Assembly: GCF_004664715.2 (NCBI RefSeq)
Contig: NC_051063.1
Span: 144,549,319 to 144,613,318 of the forward strand
Direction of reading: 5' to 3'
DNA from: Peromyscus leucopus
Taxonomy: Eukaryota; Chordata; Mammalia; Rodentia; Cricetidae
Length of the DNA stretch: 64,000 nt
Within the stretch, counting starts at the first letter, position 1, and each line of letters opens with the position of its first letter. This document shows positions 34,040 through 46,499 of the stretch, piece by piece. Both the position numbers and the translations under genes were made by a program. The notes below the pieces were generated by a model. The model worked only from the letters and a program-made list of their open reading frames with translations, made no database searches and was not told the DNA's origin.

Positions 34040-35400
34040 TGTTTTTAAATTTTGATTGTTTAGAATTTCACACATGAATACCCTTTTCATTCCTCCCTTT
34101 GCCCTTCCAACTCCTCCCATGTCCCACCAAAGTCTTGTTTAGAATTCATATACTCTTCTATAATTTTAAACACACACACACACACACCACATATGTACAT
34201 ACACATGTGTGTATGTATGTATATATGTAACCTACTGAGTGCAATTAGTGTTGCCTTACGTACATGTGTTTAGTGCTGACCCCTTCAGATTGGGCAACCT
34301 TTCATGGGGGACTCATGCCTGAAGAAAATCTCCCTGGACAACAACTGACTGCCTATAGCTCTTCATCTAGGGGTAGGACCTTGTGAACTTTCCCCCATCT
34401 ATGTTACCATGGTGACTGGTTTGGTCTTATGCAGGAGTTATGCAGGCAACCATATTGTTGAGATCTCAAGAACACAAAATCCCTGTCATATCCAGAAGAC
34501 ACTACCTTGTGACAGCTGCCCCAGTCTTCTGGCTGTAACCATTCTACACCTTTCATGATGTACCTGAGCCTTACATGTAAGAGGTGGCATCACACATGTC
34601 CTATTTGGAGCTGAGAACCCTATGGTCAGTTACTCTCTTGCAGTTTGACTAGTTGTGCATCTCTCTATAGTCTCCTGCTGCTGCAAAAAGAAATTTCTTT
34701 GATAAAGGATGAGAGCTACACTTATCTATGGGTATAAAGGTAAGTATTCAGAAGGCAGTTGGAAGCTCCATGATTTTATAAGATGGTAGTGATTGGTCCT
34801 CTTCTAGGATTTATGTCCTCTCTAGCCACAGGTGCTTGGCTCGGTCTACAGTACCAGGCATGAGTTCCCTCCTACTAAGTTGGCTTTAAGTCTCGTTATA
34901 CAGCTGTTGGCTACCCCCATGATAACCACTATTGCATCACCGGGGATATCAGTTGGGTTGGTCATCTTTGTGATGAATAGGCTTCACATCAGGGTCAGAC
35001 TGTTGCTAACTTGTCTCCCTTGGCAGTTTGAATAACACCTTCCAATACTATGAAGACCCAGGGCTGACAGAGTAGGCTTCTACGTCAGTACCAAGTTGAC
35101 GTCTCCAAGTCCTGTGACTAAAATATGTGGTGTCTTTAACAATAAGGCTTCACCTTCAAGTCCTGGCAGGTAGCAAAGAGCAATTGCTATTACCTACATT
35201 GTTTGGAGTTGGGGGTCCCTTGGAAAGCCCTGACCAAAAACCTGAAGATGGGTATCTCTTGTCTGTCCGGGAAGTTGTTGTTAGTCTGTTTCCTTTGCCT
35301 GGACTTTTCGCAACTCCAAATTTCATACCTTTTCTTCAATGAGTTATTAAAATAGTTTTGACCATGTATTTCCATCATCTATGCATTCCTATAATCACAA
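34040..35400 (-). mobile_element. L1 (Lx-type) 3' UTR, antisense
   Basis: An AT-rich start is followed by pyrimidine-rich CCCTTCCAACTCCTCCC, ATATGTAACCTACTGAGTGC, then long UTR text with TGAGTTCCCTCCTACTAAG and CTCTCTAGCCACAGGTG. The same order recurs at 50940-51480. It is about 1.3 kb with no coding part. Confidence 0.7.
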
Positions 35401-35647
35401 ATGGAAACTTCAATGGGGTAAAAACTCAATTTTACCAATGGAGAAGTGGTTCTATAAGAAAAGATACTTAACAATTAGCAAATCTCAAAACAGAGTAATC
35501 TATAAGATTAGTGATAAGTAACCTCTTATCTTTAGACATTAAAATCTACATAAGTGAGCATAATTCTATGATGAAAATGAAGAAAAATGTAGATTGGGGG
35601 CCTATTTTTGTTATCCATAGAGTATACTTTATTTATTTACTTATTTT

Positions 35648-35794
35648 GATTTTTCAAGGCAGGGTTTCTCTGTGTAGTTTTGGTGCCTGTCCTGGATCTC
35701 GCTCTGTAGACCAGGCTGGCCTTGAACTCACAGAGATCCACCTGGCTCTGCATCCCAAGTGCTGGGATTAAAGGTGTGTGCCACCACTACCCGG
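35648..35794 (-). mobile_element. B1 SINE, antisense
   Basis: TTCAAGGCAGGGTTTCTCTG, CTGTAGACCAGGCTGGCCTT and GTGCTGGGATTAAAGGTG form a nearly full-length B1. Confidence 0.95.
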
Positions 35795-35821
35795 TGAGAA
35801 TACTTTAAAATACCAAAACAA

Positions 35822-35895
35822 GGGTTGAAGAGATGGCTCAGCTATTAAAGGCTAGACTCACAACCAAAAACAAGATACCAAACAAGTTAGCTGCC
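35822..35895 (+). mobile_element. B2-type SINE head
   Basis: GGTTGAAGAGATGGCTCAGCT is the tRNA-like head of B2/B3. The body is truncated. Confidence 0.6.
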
Positions 35896-35939
35896 CATCA
35901 GCAGAACAATGTATATGCATATGGGTACAGCTGTATTGC

Positions 35940-36125
35940 TCTGGATATCACTCTGTATGCTATGAATGTGTTGCTCTGATTGATTAATAAATAAAGTGCT
36001 GATTGGCCAGTAACCAGGCAGAAAGTATAGGTGGGACAAGCAGAGAGGGGAATTCTGGGGAGAGGAAGTCTGAGTCAGGAGTCACCAGCCAGACACAGAG
36101 GAAGCAAGATGTGAAAGTGTCAGTA
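35940..36125 (+). mobile_element. class II ERV LTR fragment, sense
   Basis: It shares TGAATGTGTTGCTCTGATTG, AAGTGCTGATTGGCCAGTAA and CAGGCAGAAAGTATAGG with the LTR at 23437. It ends early, so it is truncated. Confidence 0.7.
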
Positions 36126-36384
36126 AGCACCTATATTCCCCAAATACTTCACTCTCTTATTCTTTCTGATTCCAATAGACATTTCTTCCTTGCCTGCTGA
36201 TCTGGCTGGCCATGGCCAATATTTTTTGAAGGACTGATGTGCAAACCCTCACTGGCTCTCTTTGCTTCCCATTTGTTCCATTTCTCTGAGGTGTAATCCT
36301 TTCAAAGAGGATGATAGTCCAGGAAGCACAGAAATGAGAGCTTTCCCAGCCAGACAAACAAAGCTGTGACCAAGTTTGTCTCTA

Positions 36385-36600
36385 CTATATGTGCGTGAGC
36401 AAATCATGTGACTTCCTTCAGTCCAGTTTCATTATCTGTAAAACATAAATAATAACTGTTACAACCCAAAGGAAATGAATCTTCTGTCCTCCAAACTGCC
36501 TGTCCCAACTGTGTAGCTTTAAGGACAGGTCAGATCATAATATGAGTAGCACAATGAACTTGGCAGGTAGCAAGCACTCAGCGTATGTTAGTGGTTGTTA
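36385..36600 (+). mobile_element. MIR SINE
   Basis: TCATGTGACTTCCTTCAGTC, GTTTCATTATCTGTAAAACA, TAAATAATAACTGTTACA and a late GCAGGTAGCAAGCACTCA follow the MIR sense order. Confidence 0.7.
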
Positions 36601-36789
36601 GCACATCACTTCTCTGCCTGGGGGCTCTTGCTGCCTTAAAAAAAGCAAGCTTACAGTGCTAAGCACAGCCTATGAGGCTCTGCTTATCTCCCAGCCCACC
36701 TCCTGCTGCTGTCCTTGTTCTGAGCCAAAGTCACACTATTAGCCAAAGCCACACTGTGATTGCTCAGTGTTCCATGTTCCTTCTTGCCT

Positions 36790-37010
36790 AAACTTTTACA
36801 AGATCTTCACTTGGCATGAAATCCCTCTCGCCACTTTATACCTTCTACCAAGCTTCAGTTTGCCCACCACCTTCTCCAGCTTTATGATTCCCTAGAGCGT
36901 GGTGTTTCTACTGTCAGTGAATGGGTGAGTTGATCAGCATAGTCCCTGGGCCAAGTACAATGTCTGGGTCACTAGATTCGCCTCTATGGATTGGTTGAAT
37001 GAATTTATGA
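36790..37010 (+). mobile_element. possible L2 LINE 3' end
   Basis: GTCCCTGGGCCAAGTACAATGTCTGG and the terminal GGTTGAATGAATTTATGA resemble the L2 3' terminus. Confidence 0.45.
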
Positions 37011-38874
37011 TAGCTAAATACTTATGAATAAAACGGCTTCCACACCCCATCTGTAGCCTAACCCTAAGCACAGAACCCCTTCTCACAAGTCCTCAGGAGT
37101 AGAGTAGCAGGTGGTGGGACTCTTTCCTATGCCAAGTCTTCAAGGGTTTCATTCTCAGCTTGCCCAGGCTCATTCCACTGTCTGCTTTTCCTAAAAGCAT
37201 CTCCTTTCCACTCACTTCTCATTTCTAACTTCGGAACTTATATGACAACATAATGACCTTCCCTTTTTCCCCATCCCCAATGGTGTCTACAATCTCTTTC
37301 TTAAATCCTTGTCGCTTGTAATAAACAGAAAATTTCAGTACCCCAAGCCCAAGAGCCTGAACTGCCCTACATAGCCCACCAACTGAGACACTCAAATTTG
37401 CATTGATGTTTCAAATAACCTAATTCTGAACTTATTTCCCACACTGTACTCCCACATACGTGCTCCCACATACCACCACCACTGTGGAGAATACCTGTGC
37501 CAATCTTCCTGCCTGTGACTATTTAAAGACACTGTCTAGCTTTTGTCTGGTCCCAGAAACCAAGAGAGAATTCAGACAGCAGCAGTGGGCTGAACAGGTT
37601 TCATTCTACTTGAATGGGCTCATTTTTCGTCTCTTCCTCTAATCTTCAACTCCTCTCAGTGACCTATCTACAGTGACCTACCTGTGTCTCCCTGTAAAGC
37701 AAGATGACCACTCCTGTAATCCAGTCAACTTAGGTGGGCCGATGAGAATGGAGAATGGGTACTTATTGCTTCCTTGGTTTGAAATAATTGTAGATTCCAG
37801 TCCCTGACAAGTTTGAGAAATGTTTAAGCAGATATTTGTCCACACTTTAAAAATCAGATTAGCTTTCCAATTTGCTGTAACAATGGTTACTTCACAGGCA
37901 GCTGTGGTTCCCTACAGTGAAGGCTCCTTTCTGTAAGTATATGTCTCTTGGGCTTGCACAACAGAGCTCAGGACTATATCTCCAGGGGATGAAAAGGAGT
38001 TTGGATTTCTTCCACTGGGTCAGGGAGTCAGTGTCATGGCTAGAATCTGTACCTGGGGCAAGGCCACTGAAACTAGCCCCAAGAGAAAATGGGCTGAATG
38101 TTACAGATGCGTGGGTAAAGAATTTTGACCATGGATACTTGTCCCTGGTTTTCCAATAAGCATGCTGAGTCCTTCCTGCCAGTCCATCTCTTCCTTCTGC
38201 TATGAGAATTAGACCTGTTATTACCAAGCCCTCCTCACCTCTTCTCTCCTCTTGAGACAGGAAGCAGGGGCTTCTGGCTTTTGCATGCAGGACAGCCATT
38301 TCTATACAAGTAATTTTAAAATGCAGTTTAAAATAAAATAACAAAGGCTTTGCTAAAGGGGATAGAGGAGCCAGGAAAGAGCTTTTGATTAGATTTGATT
38401 AGAGCCTTCCCTGATCAGGTCCTGCAATGCTGGGCATACCACCCCATCCTCTTGTCCATGGATCTTTCCAGTACAGGAATCGGGGCTTCTTCTGGATTTG
38501 GTGTTCTCTCCAGTGCAGACTGTATCACTCTGGTTCACCAGTAGGATAGAAAAGACCATGGTTGGCGGTGCATTGAGAGCTACACCATGTAATTATAGAG
38601 ACCAAGAAGAGCTATAAACCCATTTGCAAGCTGGAGACATAGTAAAGCCGGACATGTAATTTAAACCAAGGCCAAATGCCACTGGTATAAATCCCAGAGT
38701 CCGAAGAGACTCAGAAGGTCAGCATCCAAGAGAGGGAGAAGGTGAATGTCTAGCTCAAACATAACACAGGGTGGATTTGTATTTATTCACGTATTGTCCC
38801 TTTTTTCCCCTCTTCATATGATTTAGGGAGGGGTTATGCCTGTGTACACCCATGAGTTACAGATCTATTCATGA
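37011..38874. other. unassigned single-copy DNA
   Basis: No recognisable repeats or exons. The longest minus-strand frame here, ending at 37892, begins with a TTG codon and matches no family I know. Confidence 0.4.
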
Positions 38875-39142
38875 GTGTAGAACTGGAGGTTGGCAGCTGT
38901 TATCTGCCATCATTCTTTAGTTTATTGTTGAGATGAGGTCTTTCACTGGGACCTGGACCTCAATGTTTTGACTAGGTTGTCTGGCCAGTGGGCCCCCAAG
39001 ATCTGCCCATCTCCACTCCTCAGCAGTTACAGATGCACATTCATGCACTGAGCTCTCACAGAGGTGCTGGGGATCCGAACTCAGGTTCTATGCTTGCACA
39101 TCAAGCACTTTCTCCACGGAGATATCTCCCCAACTCCTACAG
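38875..39142 (-). mobile_element. B4/RSINE-type composite SINE, antisense
   Basis: GTCTTTCACTGGGACCTGGA, TCTGGCCAGTGGGCCCCCAA, GGTGCTGGGGATCCGAACTC and GCTTGCACATCAAGCACTTT give the antisense order. Confidence 0.7.
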
Positions 39143-39923
39143 GCTATATTTCCATTTGGTCTGATTCAGATACTACGAATCTTTTCCAGAAACATTCTCC
39201 CAGACACATGCAGAAATAATATTCTCCAGCTGTCTGAGCATCCCAACCCAGGCAAGTTGGCACACGAAATTAACTATTATTATCTAGACCCTGAGAGAGG
39301 GAGCAAATGCTCTTTTAGCAACTGAGCCTAGAAACTCTATGAAGGATCTGAGGAGTAGGGCATGGAATCTAGAAGAGTAGATGACCTCAGCAGGCAACTA
39401 GCGCTCAGACTACTCCATCTAGTCAGTGTAGATGGATGCCTGAACTGTTTCTCAATGAGCTGTAGGGAAACTGAGGTCAGTAAGCCATTCACAAACTTTT
39501 GTCCCTTGTAGGCTGTAGGTTGCCTTTAGCACACTCATTAGTGGTAAGGACTCCTCCTCCATCAATGTCAGGGATACTCTTAAGGTAATAAGTGCACAAA
39601 GCCGTCATGGACTGTATGGAAGGTTCTGCAGATGACTGGGGTGTTTCATAGGCAGATGAGTATGACAACCAAGCATCTACCCCATTTCTTGGTTATCCTC
39701 TTGCTTTGCTTTTGTTGGGACAAATAAAGATAACCAATATAGCTGGGGTGAAATAAAACTAGGCCATTGATAGTCCTAAGGAAAACATAAAGGAGCGATC
39801 AGTAACATGTAACAAAACTGGGACAGAGAGGTCACCCAAGGAGGGGTGTTGCTCAAATAAGGTATTGTTATCTCAGTTGTCATCATTGTTGTTGTTGTGA
39901 GATGATAAGAATAAACTGAAAAG
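39143..39923. other. unassigned single-copy DNA
   Basis: A (GTT)n run near 39884-39898 is the only notable element. Confidence 0.4.
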
Positions 39924-40170
39924 GGGCTGAGGAGATGGCTCAGTCGATGCAAGCCTGCAGACCTGAATTTGAATCTCCAGCATCAACATAAAACCAGATT
40001 TGTAGCTCAAATCTCTGTAATGCCAAAGCTCCTACTAAGAGATGGGATTCTCAAAGCCAGCTAGCCCAGCATTTACACCAGCAAACCAGTAAAGAAACTG
40101 CCTCAAATAAGGTGTGAGGTGAAAATAACATCCAAGGTTTTCCTCTGCAGGTGCACATTCACACTACAAA
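39924..40170 (+). mobile_element. B3-type SINE
   Basis: GGGGCTGAGGAGATGGCTCA, GACCTGAATTTGAATCTCC and GTTTTCCTCTGCAGGTGCAC are the sense order. An A-rich tail follows to about 40210. Confidence 0.75.
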
Positions 40171-40663
40171 AGGAGAGGAAAAGCAAAACAAAAAAAGAGA
40201 AAGAAATTGGAAAAGAAGAAGTGGGGGAGAGCAAAGAGAATGAAGAAGACAATCTGTAGCAAAAAAAGCAGACAAATGATCAATGAAAGGAAGTAGAGAG
40301 GATGAGCAGGCACCAGGAGGAAATTCACGATCCCACTCTACATTTTCTCTGGCCCCTCAAGCAGAATTGGATACAAAAGACCTACAGTGATAGTCAGATA
40401 ATGCCCCTCCTCCGGCATCTCCTTCCGAATCCAGGCAATGTGAGCTGGCAAAAATCAACACTGCAGATGTGGCTAAAGCCAAGGGGCATAAAGTGAGGAA
40501 GGTGTTGGAATTATCCAGATGAGGTCTAATCTAATTCCCTGTTACCCTAACAGTGCACACTGTTATGGTCTGTAACCTGTGAATCATGGCAGTCGGAGAA
40601 GGCTTCATTATCCCTCCCTGGCTTGGAGGGGTGGGAACTAAAGGAAGCTAATTTCCAGACCAA
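40171..40663. other. unassigned DNA
   Basis: An A/G-rich SINE tail, then nothing recognisable. Confidence 0.35.
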
Positions 40664-40796
40664 AAGGAGGAGGAGGGGGAGAGGGAGGGGGAGGGGGAGA
40701 GGGAGAAGAAGGAGGAGGAGGAGGAGAGGAAGGGGAAGGGGAAGAAGGAGGAGAAGGAGGAGGAGGAGGAGGAGGGGGAGGAGGAGGAGGAGAAGG
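40664..40796. repeat. 133-bp polypurine (GGA)n-like tract
   Basis: An unbroken run of G and A, mostly GGA with GGGGA and GAA variants. Apparent Arg/Gly-rich or Leu/Pro/Ser-rich frames through it are composition artefacts. Confidence 0.97.
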
Positions 40797-41039
40797 TCTT
40801 CCTTTGAGTTTTGGGGAAAGAGCACAGCTCAGTCAACACCTTCCTTTTAACTCAGGGAGACTCAGTCAGGACTTTTGACCTCCAAAACAGTAAGATAGTA
40901 AGTCTGTTCTTTTAAGGCACTAAGTGTGAAGTAATTTGTTAGAGAGGCAATAGAAAAATGAATACACCTAGGGATGTTAAAAATGGGAAATTATCAAAAA
41001 TTGCTCTCCAACTCTGGCATTGCTAGCAATCGGTTTCCC

Positions 41040-41360
41040 ATTTAGGCTAGAATTGTTTTTCCTCACTGCAGAACAGAGGATGGCTGCTCACAAGGCTCAT
41101 TAATATGCATAAAGGATGGCATAATTAGTTGCCACAGGTAACCCTTCTCTGGCGGTGTGAACTGAGCTAATGTGCAAATGCATGCTGCATGGGCAAGCAG
41201 AGCGGTGTGAGTAAAATCCCCTGTTTCATAAAAGGAAATATTTGAATAATATGCAAATGCGCTGGATGTTATTAGCAGGATGTCAGGTCTGACAGTCCAT
41301 GTTATTGTGGAAATAAATGAGTTTTGACACAAATAACTTAGGTATGCATTGATTTTTTAA
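41040..41360. promoter_or_regulatory. candidate conserved developmental enhancer
   Basis: A repeat-free, AT-rich stretch unusually dense in POU/homeodomain-type motifs. ATTAATATGCAT lies at 41099-41110, TAATTAG at 41122-41128, TGCAAATGCATGC at 41173-41185, and a perfect octamer ATGCAAAT at 41251-41258. The reading frames across it have no protein character. Conservation and activity are inference from motif density and the absence of decay. Confidence 0.4.
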
Positions 41361-43189
41361 AAAATAGCAAATCTCATAACGAGATGTTATATATTATGCT
41401 GTAGGTTTATAAAGATTTTGATGGCTATTAAGAGAAAACCATAGCAAAGGATCACTTATTAATGTATTCATTAAGCTACTCTAAGGTGTAACAATCATTA
41501 CCTTTCTCCAAAATATACACTGTTCCCTTCACATACTTAATTGACTCTGGCAATTCATGCTTAAGACAATGAAGGGCGTTGTCAGCAATGTAAAGATGGA
41601 AATGAGGAGAAATCATGTCTCTGTCACCAATGTCATCAATGGCCAAAATACTGTGCTGCCCATTGAATTCCTGGGAATGTTTCCCCTAGACCCTCATCTT
41701 GAAGCAACCCACCCGACGAACTGTCTCTGGCATACTTGTTCTTTCTTGGGGGCTCTCATCCTTTAGATTATTCTTCCTTCAGATCCCCTTTATATAGGCA
41801 GGATGTCATGCTAAGCTCAGAATTTCCTGACAGTGCTAAGGGGCTCGAAGTGCTCACTCGTGCTCTTAATGTTAAATATCTCTGCCCATGGACAAACATA
41901 TGTTGGAGACACTCTTGAGCTGAGGTCACAGGCTCAGCTCAGGCTTTTGATTAGACCCATCCAACCTCTGGGGACTGGAAAAGAAAGAGCTTACATAGAT
42001 CAGGAGCTGTTCCCCTGGCTCAGTTAATGGCCACCAGCCCTCCTGCCTACCCAGCACAGACATCTAGTGTTTCCTGTGTAGAAGAGGTCAAGGGGACATC
42101 AAGGAAGCAGAGGTCCAGGTGTTCCCACAGGAAGACACTTCGTTGTCAGGTAGTCCGTGGACTTTGGGGAGTGGAGAAAATTTGGGGCATGAGTATCAAA
42201 ACTCATATTCTGCTTTAAGCAACATATAGGAAAGTCTAACAAAAGATTGTAAGTGGCTCAGGAGCCATGATAAGGGTCTACACAGCAAGAAGTAATGTAG
42301 AAGCATAGAGCAGCTCTCCTTCAGAACTGGATACCCTGCCTCTGAGGACACTTCAGAGGCGAATGTGGGGTTTTGTGGCTTCTGGAAGCTGTTTCAGCTA
42401 CTGCAGCAGTTACTATTCTTACTAGATTAAATTCTAAGAAGTCCTCCTCTCTCTTACAGGTCTCATTCCAGAATCTCTTCCACCCTGGATCAAATGGGCA
42501 GACCCAGGGTCACATACCAGGGATCACCATTCTGGAAAGACAGCCAGGGAAGCTGTCTTTGGTTTCTGCAGGTGGCTGGTTTGTTACCTCTTGAGTCACA
42601 TGGAAAGAATACGCAGATGTTGGGTGGACAGAAATTCTAGCATTTGTCTCCTGGAGTTCAACATCAGTGTCCCTCCCTCAACACATACTCTTCTTACCAA
42701 ACTTGAAAGTCCTAAGTTCAAAACCACCTCGTCATGAATAAAGCCAACTTTCCAAGAGACAGCCCAAATCTGAACACAGAACCTGGGCTTTAGGACTTAT
42801 TCAAGAGAAGTATGGGGACTCACAGGAGGTGTGAGAACCTTTGAACCTAAGCATGGAATGTGTGACTGGCATCAGAGGTAGGGATATTCAGATGGGAAAG
42901 ACTGAGACCACATCTGGAGTCTCCAATAACTCTAGATGGTGCCAGAATATCATTGAATTGTTGGAAACTCCACTGGTGGTAAATTGGAGAATTGTAGAAA
43001 ATCCAAACACATGATGTCAGGAGTGATGTCAGAATAAAGATTCCACAGGGATAGAGGAAACCAAGGGGTCAAGCACCCCAGGAAACACTATACCTCCTTC
43101 CTCCACCTGTTTCTTCAAAGGACTGAAGTTAATCTTTTAGTCAATGTCCATTCTTGTGCTCCCTGGCAGAGGCACAGATCCCTTGGATG
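41361..43189. other. unassigned single-copy DNA
   Basis: No named repeat, no exon with convincing splice signals and no protein match. Confidence 0.4.
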
Positions 43190-43525
43190 TTGTCTTGGCT
43201 TCTTTTCCTGTTGCTTTGGTGAAAGAAACTTCAGGAACAAATTATTATTTTAGCTCACTATTCAAGGGAACAGTCCATCATGGCGGGGAAGTCCAGGTGG
43301 TAGGGTCTTGAGGCAGCTGACCACAATCAGGAAGCAGAGAGGGGTGAATGCTTGTGCTTGGCTCCCTTTCTCCACCCCAGGCATGGAATGATGGCACTAC
43401 CCACACTGGATGGGTCTTCCCTCTCAATTAAGGAAATCAAGATCATCCCCAACAGGCATGCCCAGAGACCTGTCTCTCAGGCAATTCTAGATTCTGTCAA
43501 CTCGATAATTAACACTAACCATTGC
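43190..43525 (-). mobile_element. rodent MaLR/ERVL-type LTR, antisense
   Basis: AACAGTCCATCATGGCGGGG, ATCAGGAAGCAGAGAGGGGT, GATGGGTCTTCCCTCTCAAT, ACAGGCATGCCCAGAGACCT and a final AATTAACACTAACCATTGCA. It belongs to the same family as 5570-5960. Confidence 0.6.
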
Positions 43526-44879
43526 AGGTGCTCAGGCCAGCAGGATCCTCAGCCTGCAGAGCAGAAAGCAGCAATTATACAACTGCGTTTCCCAGTGAGA
43601 GACGCTTCTACTCCCTGTCCTGGATCCAGGCATAAACTGAGCTTAATGTAGCCATCAGCACGTAGCCAACTCATTCTTCCCTGGTGTAGAACCAGAGGAA
43701 GAGTTGGGCTTTGTTGTTCCTTCCAAGTGTATACTGAGCAAGGCTGACAATAACCAAGCAATCTGACGAGAAAGGAAAGCTTGTTGAGTCCAGGCCTAGC
43801 CTCTGTCTTGTCTGCTGCAGCGACTCGAGGTAATCACTGAGCAAACGTTGGCTTGGCTAGGAAACACTGGTTTACATCCACTAGGTGTAGGAGAGTCCTT
43901 GTCCCCTCCTAGCTGACATCTTCTTTCTGTGGTAGAGAAGCCATTAAGCAAATTCATGTGGATGCAAATGTAACCATACCTGGGCCCCTTCTCCTAGGAC
44001 CATCCACAGGCCCCCTAGAGGCTGTTTATGTCTCTAATCCTTCAGTCACAGTTCCACTTGGACCTTGAGCATCTAGCCAAGCTCACTAACTGATAAAGAC
44101 ATTTAACCCAAGCTCTCTCTCCTCCTAACAGGTGAACATTGAGATAACACAGTTCTTAATACCGGAAATTTTTCCCTTCCTTCCTTTCATTCAGGGCTCT
44201 CATGAAAGGGTCCTGTTATGCACTAACCCTCTGCTTCAACTAATTCTATTGTATCGTGCAGGGACATTACCCATCCAAGCTTGAATTCCTCTTTCCTCCT
44301 ACTCAACACGGTACTCTCCAGAGACTTGAGGTAGAGTGGGATGAATGACTGTGCTGTCGGCAATAGCATGCTATGCAACCTACTCATCTTGTTCCCTTTG
44401 TTCACATTCGGGCACCAATGCCTAACCCTATCTGTCATACCCTCTTTCACCACAAGTCAGATTGTTGCTTGTGAACTCCTGATGCATAGACATTGAACAC
44501 AGTGTGCTGTATCTGAGCCTGCTCCATTGTGGCCTTGAAAGCCTACATGGCCACTGCCCACACTTATTAGTGTGAATTCCAAGAAGTCCCTCCTTCCTTG
44601 CTTCACTAGCTCCACCAAGATATGCCATGAGTGGGTCTGACTGGTAGAGTCATGGCCGCAAAGAATCCAGGGGATGTGAAGGGCTAGAACTTTATTTTAT
44701 CGTAGGATGTGGTCACTGCCTCCTCTTATGGTAGAAATTCCCCAAATAGAAATAGGGTTCAGGTGTTGGATATTTGGTAGGAATGGCACACCCTCCTTAG
44801 TGGTTAAAAGATTACAGGTGGTCCAACCATGCTTTATTAAGTCCTGATTCTACTGAGTCTACTTCCCTGTCCCTAACAA
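43526..44879. other. unassigned single-copy DNA
   Basis: Nothing recognisable. Confidence 0.35.
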
Positions 44880-45060
44880 TGAATTGGTCCTCTCAGTAAC
44901 TCAGCTCTGTCATCCATAGAAGGGAGACAGTAACAGCTCTCATTTCAGAGAAGTGTTGGTGAGGATTAGTGAGTTAATGCTAAAGCACACTTGAAACATT
45001 GCGTATCACAGCATAGATACTGACTTCAGTGACAGCATTACTGTAATTGTTATAAAGTAT
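44880..45060 (+). mobile_element. MIR SINE
   Basis: TCCTCTCAGTAACTCAGCTC, GTTGGTGAGGATTAGTGAGT and TAATGCTAAAGCACACTTGA follow the MIR sense order. Confidence 0.65.
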
Positions 45061-45189
45061 TAGCTACTCTGAATTGGTCTAAGAATTATATCTCATCAAT
45101 TCGTCCATCCTTAAACTCAGTCATTGTTTCTCTTTTTCATATACATTTCATCAAACACAATCTCCCCAGACTTCCTTATTTATACTACT

Positions 45190-45945
45190 TCTTTTCTTTT
45201 TTGAGATTATAATATAAATTACATGATTTGCTCGTTCCCTTTCCTCCCTACCAACCCTTTTATATATACTTGCTTGCTGTCTTTCAAATTCTAGACCTCC
45301 TTTTTAAATTGTTTCCCTTTTTTAAATTATATATGTAATATATATACATTTACATATATATATTTAAATGTATATATATATTACATATATATCTGTAAAT
45401 ACAACCTGCTCAGTCTACATAACGATTCGGTGTGGATGTTTTCAGGGCTGAGCATTTGGTAGTGGGTGACCAATTGGTGTTCGCTTCCCTGGGGAAGGCT
45501 ATTTCCCCTACTCTAAGCTTTTCTTAGTTGCCTGTGGTTCTTTGTGTAGGGTTGAGGTGTTGTGGTCTCCCCCCCCCCCCCACCCCCATTCCCGGTCCAC
45601 ATTTGTCTATTGTTGTTGTCCTTGTTCAGCTTATGTTTACTCAGTCATATTGGTGACACTTCCTGGATGTAGCCTCTAACATTACCAGGAGACACATTTT
45701 CAAAACAAATCCCTGGTCCTCTGGCTCTTACAATCCTCCAACCCCCTCTTCTGTGATGTTCCCTGAACCATATGTTTGGGAGTCGTTTTGTAGCTGTAAG
45801 TCAACATTTCCTGAATAATCTCTCCCATGTGTGCCAGGACATATTCTCTGCCTGGTATAAGAAAGTGACAAAATCCCTGATTCCATCTTAATGAGACTTG
45901 GAAACATTAAGGAGCTTCTGCTTGGACACATGTTAGGCAGGGCAC
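45190..45945 (-). mobile_element. L1 (Lx-type) 3' UTR, antisense
   Basis: ATTACATGATTTGCTCGTTC, CTTTCCTCCCTACCAACCC, an AT tract, then the antisense of the L1 3' UTR CAGCCCTGAAAACAT motif (GATGTTTTCAGGGCTG). There is a C run at 45570-45583. Confidence 0.7.
45329..45390. repeat. AT-rich near-perfect palindrome
   Basis: The arm 45329-45352 is the reverse complement of 45365-45390 apart from one extra AT step. The loop is about 12 bp. It could extrude as a cruciform. It lies in the AT-rich 3' tail region of the antisense L1. Confidence 0.85.
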
Positions 45946-46017
45946 AGTGTGACTCAGATCTCAGGTCTGAAATCCTACACGTCTTCCCAACAACTACTGG
46001 GAAAGCAGCATTTTCCT

Positions 46018-46425
46018 GACTAGTTGTATATCAATTTGACACAAGCTAGAGTCGTGTAGGAAGAGAGGCTCTCCACTGAGAAACGACACCATGAGATTGG
46101 CCTGTAGGCATGTCAGTGAGATGTTTTGTTAATTGATGATTGATGTGGGAGGACCCAGCCCATTGTGGGTGGTGGCATCCTTATGCAGCTGATCCCAAAA
46201 TGCTATAATAAAGCAAGCTGAGCAAGCCAGAGAGACACAAGACAGTAAGCAGCACTCCTCCATGATCTCTACTACAGTTCCTGCCTCCAGGTTCCTGTCT
46301 TGTTTCCTGACCTGACTCCCCTGGATAGTGAACTGTAACATGGAAGTGTAAGTGAAATAAACTCTTTCCTCCCAAGTTGCTATTGGCCATGGTATTTTAT
46401 CATGGAAATAGAAGCCCTAACTATG
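46018..46425 (+). mobile_element. MaLR/ERVL-type LTR, sense
   Basis: TATATCAATTTGACACAAGC, GACCCAGCCCATTGTGGGTG, GAAGTGTAAGTGAAATAAAC and GAAATAGAAGCCCTAACTAT form a near-complete LTR with a polyadenylation-like AAATAAACTC. Confidence 0.75.
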
Positions 46426-46499
46426 AAAAGTATGATCTAGAGGCACATGTGTAGCTAGAGTTTTCCTGCCTTGCCCACAGTCAGGATAAAACTTTGTCA

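Noticed and set aside
37892..38344. 150-residue minus-strand frame
   Set aside because: It starts with TTG, matches no known protein or domain and has no splice or promoter context. Chance length is likely.
40623..40850. Arg/Gly-rich and Leu/Pro/Ser-rich frames
   Set aside because: They are translations of the polypurine tract in different frames.
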